64,000 nucleotides of DNA from Pikeienuella litoralis (GTDB taxonomy: Bacteria > Pseudomonadota > Alphaproteobacteria > Rhodobacterales > Rhodobacteraceae): positions 186,001-250,000 of the forward strand of contig NZ_JBBHER010000006.1 in NCBI RefSeq assembly GCF_037646705.1, in the 5' to 3' direction. The notes beneath the pieces are model-generated. The model worked only from the letters and a program-made list of their open reading frames with translations, searched no databases and was not told where the DNA came from. This document shows positions 59,771 through 64,000 of the stretch, in pieces (within the stretch, counting starts at the first letter, position 1; each line of letters starts with the position of its first letter). The translations under genes and the position numbers were made by a program.

Positions 59771-60982
59771 TCAGATCTTCCTGAACGCCAATACGGCGTT
59801 CAGGCCGCCGAATGCGAAAGAGTTGGACAGCGCGGCGCCCACCGGACGCTCGCGCGCGGTCATCGGAGTGACGTCGAGCGCGCAATCCGGATCCGGCTCG
59901 TCATAGTTGATCGTCGGCGGGATGACGCCCTCCGTCAGCGCCATCAGCACCGCCGCCGCCTCAAGCGCGCCCGCCGCGCCGATGCAATGCCCATGCATCG
60001 ACTTGGTGGAGGAAATCGAAACCCGCTCCGCCGCCGCGCCGAACACCTCGCTGATCGCGGCGCATTCCGTCCGATCGTTCGCCGCGGTCGCGGTGCCATG
60101 CGCGTTGACATAGGCGACCTCGTCCGGCGCCATCGCCGCGTCGTCGAGCGCGGCGCGCATCGCCCGCGCCGCGCCGTCCAGGCTCGGCATGACGATATCC
60201 GACGCGTCGGCCGACATGCCGAATCCGACGATCTCGCCCCAGATCCGCGCGCCGCGCGCTCTGGCCCGGCCCATCTCCTCCAGCACGAGCACGGCGGCGC
60301 CTTCGCCCTGAACCATTCCCGACCGATTCAACGAAAACGGCCGGCACGCGTCGCGCGACATCACGCGCAGCCCCTCCCACGCCTTGATCACGCCGAAAAA
60401 GAGCGGCGCCTCCGCGCCGCCGGTCACCATCACGTCCGAGACGCCGGAGCGGACCATCTGGAACGCCTGGCCGATGGCGTGATTGGAGGATGAACAGGCG
60501 GTGGAGACCGTCCAGCTCGGCCCTCGCAAACCATAGGACATGGAGATCTGGCTGGCGCCCGCGCTGGTCATCAATCGCGGCACGATGAACGGATGGACCC
60601 GGTTCTTTCCATCCTGAAACACGGCGCGGTAATTTCCGTCGATCGTCTCCATCCCGTTGAGCGCGGTGCCCATCACCACGCCGGTCTTCAGGGATTCCTC
60701 CTCCGTCAGCTCAAGCGCCGCATCCGCGACGGCCTCGGCGGCGGCCGTCAGCGCCATCTGCGTCGTGCGGTCGAAGAAGCTCAATTGCTGGCGATCGAAC
60801 AGGGCGGCGCCGTCGAAATCGCGCGCCTGCGCGCCGATCCGGACGGAAAGCCGCTCCACATCGGTGATCTCCAGCGTCGAGACGCCGTCCCGCCCCTCGC
60901 GAAGCCCCGCAAGATGCGACTCCCGATCGAGCCCGAGCGCGGACACGACGCCTATGCCGGTGACGGCAACCCGACGAGGCAT
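59771..60982 (-). CDS. Beta-ketoacyl-ACP synthase (KAS II / NodE-like)
   Basis: A 403-residue condensing enzyme. Catalytic Cys163 (TACSSSNH), His295 (NAHGTAT), Lys327 and His332 (STKSMHGH) are all present, so it should be active. It elongates acyl chains on an ACP. The next gene upstream is a divergent-type ACP (2 bp gap), making an ACP-KAS pair rather than part of the primary fatty-acid operon. The acyl product is unknown; NodE-like, lipid-A or envelope-lipid roles are possible. Confidence 0.9.
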   Translation of the reverse strand: MPRRVAVTGIGVVSALGLDRESHLAGLREGRDGVSTLEITDVERLSVRIGAQARDFDGAALFDRQQLSFFDRTTQMALTAAAEAVADAALELTEEESLKTGVVMGTALNGMETIDGNYRAVFQDGKNRVHPFIVPRLMTSAGASQISMSYGLRGPSWTVSTACSSSNHAIGQAFQMVRSGVSDVMVTGGAEAPLFFGVIKAWEGLRVMSRDACRPFSLNRSGMVQGEGAAVLVLEEMGRARARGARIWGEIVGFGMSADASDIVMPSLDGAARAMRAALDDAAMAPDEVAYVNAHGTATAANDRTECAAISEVFGAAAERVSISSTKSMHGHCIGAAGALEAAAVLMALTEGVIPPTINYDEPDPDCALDVTPMTARERPVGAALSNSFAFGGLNAVLAFRKI

Positions 60983-60984
60983 CT

Positions 60985-61248
60985 TCAGCCTTTCGCCGCG
61001 AGCAGGTTTTTCACGGCCGCGACGATGTTCGCGACTGAGGATATGTCGAATTCCGACGCGCCCGGCTCATTCGCGTTGAACGGAACGGAGATATCGAACG
61101 CCTCCTCGATGGCGAAGACGATCTCCACCAGCGCGAGGCTGTCGAGCCCAAGACTCTCAGGAGACGCGTCGAGGCCAACCTCGTCGCTTCCAAGCATCGC
61201 CTGTTCAGCAATGATGGCGATGATTTTCCGCGCGACATCGTCGGTCAT
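60985..61248 (-). CDS. Specialised acyl carrier protein
   Basis: An 87-residue acidic four-helix ACP with the phosphopantetheine serine S37 in LGLDSLALVEIVFAIEEAF. Sequence and pairing with the KAS gene differ from housekeeping AcpP, which usually sits next to fabD/fabG/fabF. It would carry a special acyl chain for the neighbouring synthase. Start ATG 61248 is close to GAGAGG. Confidence 0.92.
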   Translation of the reverse strand: MTDDVARKIIAIIAEQAMLGSDEVGLDASPESLGLDSLALVEIVFAIEEAFDISVPFNANEPGASEFDISSVANIVAAVKNLLAAKG

Positions 61249-61347
61249 CGTCCACCTCTCAGCATTGATCTTTCCGCTCTGTACAGGCTCGCTCCCGCGA
61301 CGGGAAGGGTGAGCTGCGTTCGCCGCGGTCCCAAAAAGGCGAGGACC

Positions 61348-62979
61348 TCAGCTTTCCGCGCCAACCCCGACGCCCTTGGCCCTCAACGCGGCGAGAATGC
61401 GCGCATCGCGGCCATAGACGTCGGCGCGGTACTCGGGCCGGCCGGTCTCGTCGACCCACGCCGTCCGATACTCGAGATGGATCGGCACCGGAGTCTCGAG
61501 CCGGATCGTCGTCTCCCGGCCGCTGGCGAGCACCCGCGCGATCAGCGCGCCCGGATCGTCGCTCTGCGGCGCCAGAAGCGCTTCCGCGAGCCGCATCGGG
61601 TCCTGGACCCGAACGCATCCATGGCTGAAGGCGCGCGCGTCCTTGGCGAAAAGCCGCTTCGACGGCGTATCGTGCAGATAGATCGAGAAGTTGTTTGGGA
61701 ACATGAACTTCACCCGCCCAAGAGAATTCCCGCCGCCGGGATTCTGCTTGACGGCGAAGGGAAAGTCGCTCGCGGAGTAGAGCGACCAGTCGGTGAAGGC
61801 CGGGTCAGGCGCCGGGTCTCCGGTGCGGGAGACCAGCCTCATGTTCTGCCGGCTCAGATAACCCGGGTCCTCCTGCAGCCGCGGCAGGATCTCCTTGGCG
61901 GCGATGCTGCGCGGAACATGCCATGTCGGATTGAACACGAGATGGTCCATCTCGTCGGAGAATTCCGGCGTCCTGTTCCGCCGCGAGCCGACGATGACGC
62001 GCTCCTCGAAGAGGATGACGCCGTCTTCGATCAGCCGCACGGTGAAGTCGGCCTGATTCACATCGACATAGCGCCGCTCGGGGGCGCGATTGGTCCACCG
62101 CAGCCGCTCCAGGTTCACCAGAACCTGACCGATCCGGTCATCGACGCTCGCGTTCATCTCCCGGATCGTCCGCATGCCGATCACGCCGTCCTCATTCAGC
62201 CCGTGGCGGCGTTGAAACGCGCGCACGCTCGCCTCCAGAGCCGAATCGTAGATATTTGCGAGGCCGATCCCTCCCGGCGCATGATCCCCAAGCGCGGTCA
62301 GCCGCGCCCTGACGGCGGCGACCCGCGCGTCCACGTCGCCCGGTCGAAGCGCGCGGCCCTCCGGCGCCGGCGGGCCCCATGCGTCTCGCGGGGTGGCGCG
62401 CAACTCCGCCAGATGCGCCACGAGGCGCGAATAAGTCGGCGCCGCCGGCGTCAGCGAGGCGAGCACCGGCGCCAGCGTCCTCGTCGACGCGACCCGGCTC
62501 AGGAGCCGCCCCTCGTCGATGGCGGGCCGGCGCAAATGCAGATCGCGGTCGACCGACCGCGGCTCCAGCACGCCCGTCGAAAGGTCGCGCGCGTATGTAA
62601 GAAAGGCGCGGGTCAAGGCCAACTCGGCCTGAGCGACACGCGCCGGATCGCCATTTTCCGCCGCCCGCAGCGCGGCGCGAAGCCGGTCCACCGGATAGCC
62701 GGCCGCCGGCAGGCCCTGCGTTTCCGCATCGGCCAACGCGATAAGCAGCTCGCGCGCCAACGCGTCATCGCCGTCAGGCCCGATCCAGAGATCCCGGTAC
62801 GCCGACGCCGCATAGTGAGCGCGCGCCGCATCCCCGGCCACGCCCCGCTCCGCGAGCGCCGCCTGAAGCGCGACGCCCCGCGCCGCGCCCTCGGTCGCGC
62901 CGCTCCCGGCCGCGCCCATCGCGAGAGCCGCGCCAGCGGAAAAAAGGCTCAACGCCGCCCCTGCGACAATAACGCGCAT
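61348..62979 (-). CDS. L,D-transpeptidase (YcbB/LdtD type)
   Basis: A 543-residue periplasmic enzyme. Signal peptide (VIVAGAALSLFSAGAALAM), a long N-terminal scaffold, a peptidoglycan-binding domain (about 245-300, ALEASVRAFQRRHGLNEDGVIGMRT), and the YkuD catalytic domain with FMFPNNFSIYLHDTPSK and SHGCVRV (catalytic Cys). It makes 3-3 crosslinks or attaches lipoproteins/outer-membrane proteins to the wall. The ATG at 62979 is preferred; the frame is open to 63084. Confidence 0.93.
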   Translation of the reverse strand: MRVIVAGAALSLFSAGAALAMGAAGSGATEGAARGVALQAALAERGVAGDAARAHYAASAYRDLWIGPDGDDALARELLIALADAETQGLPAAGYPVDRLRAALRAAENGDPARVAQAELALTRAFLTYARDLSTGVLEPRSVDRDLHLRRPAIDEGRLLSRVASTRTLAPVLASLTPAAPTYSRLVAHLAELRATPRDAWGPPAPEGRALRPGDVDARVAAVRARLTALGDHAPGGIGLANIYDSALEASVRAFQRRHGLNEDGVIGMRTIREMNASVDDRIGQVLVNLERLRWTNRAPERRYVDVNQADFTVRLIEDGVILFEERVIVGSRRNRTPEFSDEMDHLVFNPTWHVPRSIAAKEILPRLQEDPGYLSRQNMRLVSRTGDPAPDPAFTDWSLYSASDFPFAVKQNPGGGNSLGRVKFMFPNNFSIYLHDTPSKRLFAKDARAFSHGCVRVQDPMRLAEALLAPQSDDPGALIARVLASGRETTIRLETPVPIHLEYRTAWVDETGRPEYRADVYGRDARILAALRAKGVGVGAES

Positions 62980-63277
62980 ACTGTGTCGAATATCGGACAC
63001 TGTTGCCCCACAGATACAATTAAGATTCGCTGCCCTCAGATTAGCCCGGGCGGAGCGATCATTCACGATTATCCCGTGCGCCACTGAAAGTTACGCTCAC
63101 AAAGTGTGAAAAAAGACGCAGTGACACCCGCCCAAACCCCGGATTCGAGCGGATTCCGGGCGAGCCCGTGCAGCGAAACTACAACTTGCCCGGGTTTCCC
63201 GTTCAGAAGACATTCACTTTAAGAGGCAATGAATTCGGCGACTTAAGCTGGATCGTTCAGAACGGACCGAGGACAGA

Positions 63278-63853
63278 GTGACAAACATCACAGAGAACAG
63301 GGCGCATCTCACGCGTCGCAACGCATTCGGGCTGCTCGCCGGCGCGGCGGCCCTGGTCACGGCGCCAAAAGCCTTCGCCGCCCCGGCGACGCTCACCGGC
63401 GCCGGAGACATTCGCCGCGTGCATCTGACGAACCCGCGCACCGACGACAAGGTCAACACCGTCTACTGGGTCGAGGGCGAATACATTCCCGAAGCCAAGG
63501 CGGAGATCGACTTCATCCTGAGGGACTGGCGCGAAAATCTGATGATCGACTATGATTTTCGGGCGCTCGACATTCTGGCGGCGACCTACCGCCTGCTGGA
63601 GACGCAGGAGCCGATCAGCGTCGTCTCCGGATACCGGAGCCCGGTGACCAACGCGCTTCTCCGGCGGCGGAATCGCGGCGTCGCGCGCAACAGCTATCAT
63701 CTCAAGGGCATGGCGATCGACCTCCAGATGAAGAGCCGCTCGCCCACCCAGATCAGCCGGGCGGCGAAGAAGATCGGCGGCGGCGGCGTCGGCGGTTACC
63801 GGACGTTCACCCATATCGACAGCGGCCCTGTCCGCGCATGGGGACGCGCCTGA
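63278..63853 (+). CDS. DUF882 / M15-like Tat-exported murein protein
   Basis: A 191-residue protein with a twin-arginine signal (LTRRNAFGLLAGAAAL). The DUF882 (YcbK, peptidase M15A-like) domain has VVSGYRSPVTNALLRRR, NSYHLKGMAIDLQM and FTHIDSGPVR, giving the zinc His/Asp/His ligands. Likely a murein DD-endopeptidase, as MepK. GTG start with GAGGACAG. Divergent from the L,D-transpeptidase; YcbB-YcbK adjacency is also seen in E. coli. Confidence 0.92.
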   Translation: MTNITENRAHLTRRNAFGLLAGAAALVTAPKAFAAPATLTGAGDIRRVHLTNPRTDDKVNTVYWVEGEYIPEAKAEIDFILRDWRENLMIDYDFRALDILAATYRLLETQEPISVVSGYRSPVTNALLRRRNRGVARNSYHLKGMAIDLQMKSRSPTQISRAAKKIGGGGVGGYRTFTHIDSGPVRAWGRA

Positions 63854-63887
63854 CTCTCAGTCCGCTCTGACGAGAAAGATCCGAATG

Positions 63888-63910
63888 GCCCGGCGCATGC
63901 CGGGCTTTTT
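63888..63910 (+). terminator. Terminator after the DUF882 gene
   Basis: GCCCGGC-GCAT-GCCGGGC then T5. 35 bp after the stop; it also marks the border to the minus-strand gene at the window end. Confidence 0.9.
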
Positions 63911-63940
63911 CGTTCCGGATCCGCGCCGGGCGAGCGACGC

Positions 63941-64000
63941 TCAGGGCCGCACGGCCCCCGCGCCCTCGACCAGATATTTGAAGCTGGTCAGCTCCGCCGC
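63941..64000 (-). CDS. C-terminal end of an unidentified gene
   Basis: The last 19 codons, AAELTSFKYLVEGAGAVRP then TGA, of a minus-strand gene continuing beyond the window. The family cannot be named from this end alone. Confidence 0.5.
   Translation of the reverse strand, partial: AAELTSFKYLVEGAGAVRP

Overview
The window is a high-GC chromosomal segment of an alphaproteobacterium, most probably from the Rhodobacterales or a close relative. The evidence is the complete dcw cluster ending ftsZ-bamD-recN, an FtsZ with a very long acidic/proline-rich linker, a cold-shock / DUF192 / tRNA-Pro arrangement, an IalB-family secreted protein, and an alphaproteobacterial-type RNase P RNA. No species is claimed.

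Layout. (1) About 1-7150 is an integrated mobile element or prophage/satellite remnant. It holds divergent HTH regulators with a two-site operator, many small unknown genes, an excisionase-like HTH protein, a complete tyrosine integrase, and a string of tiny genes separated by a repeated UUCG hairpin plus ribosome-binding-site module. It ends at 7153 inside a tRNA-Pro(UGG) gene, of which only the first 40 nt and the promoter remain. Its left end is not recognisable in the window. (2) 7.3-15.6 kb: DUF192 protein, double cold-shock protein, a lipoprotein, an M24 aminopeptidase, a ClC chloride protein, a thioesterase, a GlcD/Dld-type oxidase and an orphan FecR-domain protein. (3) 15.6-37.4 kb, minus strand: the division and cell-wall cluster mraZ-rsmH-ftsL-ftsI-murE-murF-mraY-murD-ftsW-murG-murC-murB-ddl-ftsQ-ftsA-ftsZ, then bamD and recN. 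Most junctions overlap by 1-4 nt. lpxC, usual between ftsZ and bamD in relatives, is not there. (4) 37.9-38.3 kb: RNase P RNA, then an amidase, RluB-type pseudouridine synthase, TadA with a 12-codon leader ORF, small secreted proteins, an UPF0173 hydrolase and ProC. (5) 43-57 kb: EamA and CorC-type membrane proteins, a cytochrome P460-family protein, DUF2254, an SDR, an AhpD-like protein, SelO, PdxH, a FabI-Gpt-TrkA-TrkH run, a BCCT carrier and a peroxiredoxin. (6) 57-64 kb: a HerA-like ATPase, an apparently RNA-coding intergenic region, IalB, an ACP/ketosynthase pair, an L,D-transpeptidase, a Tat-exported DUF882 protein, and the last codons of an unidentified gene.

How it fits together: sections 3, 4 and 6 are dominated by envelope growth (lipid II synthesis, divisome, amidase, L,D-transpeptidase, DUF882, BamD). 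The most interesting unexplained signals are a pair of candidate small RNAs at 58.8-59.07 kb (one carrying CUCCUCCC, the other complementary to it over 13 nt), the leader peptide overlapping tadA, the repeated hairpin modules in the mobile element, the twin operators between its regulators, and the strong hairpin in the mraZ leader.
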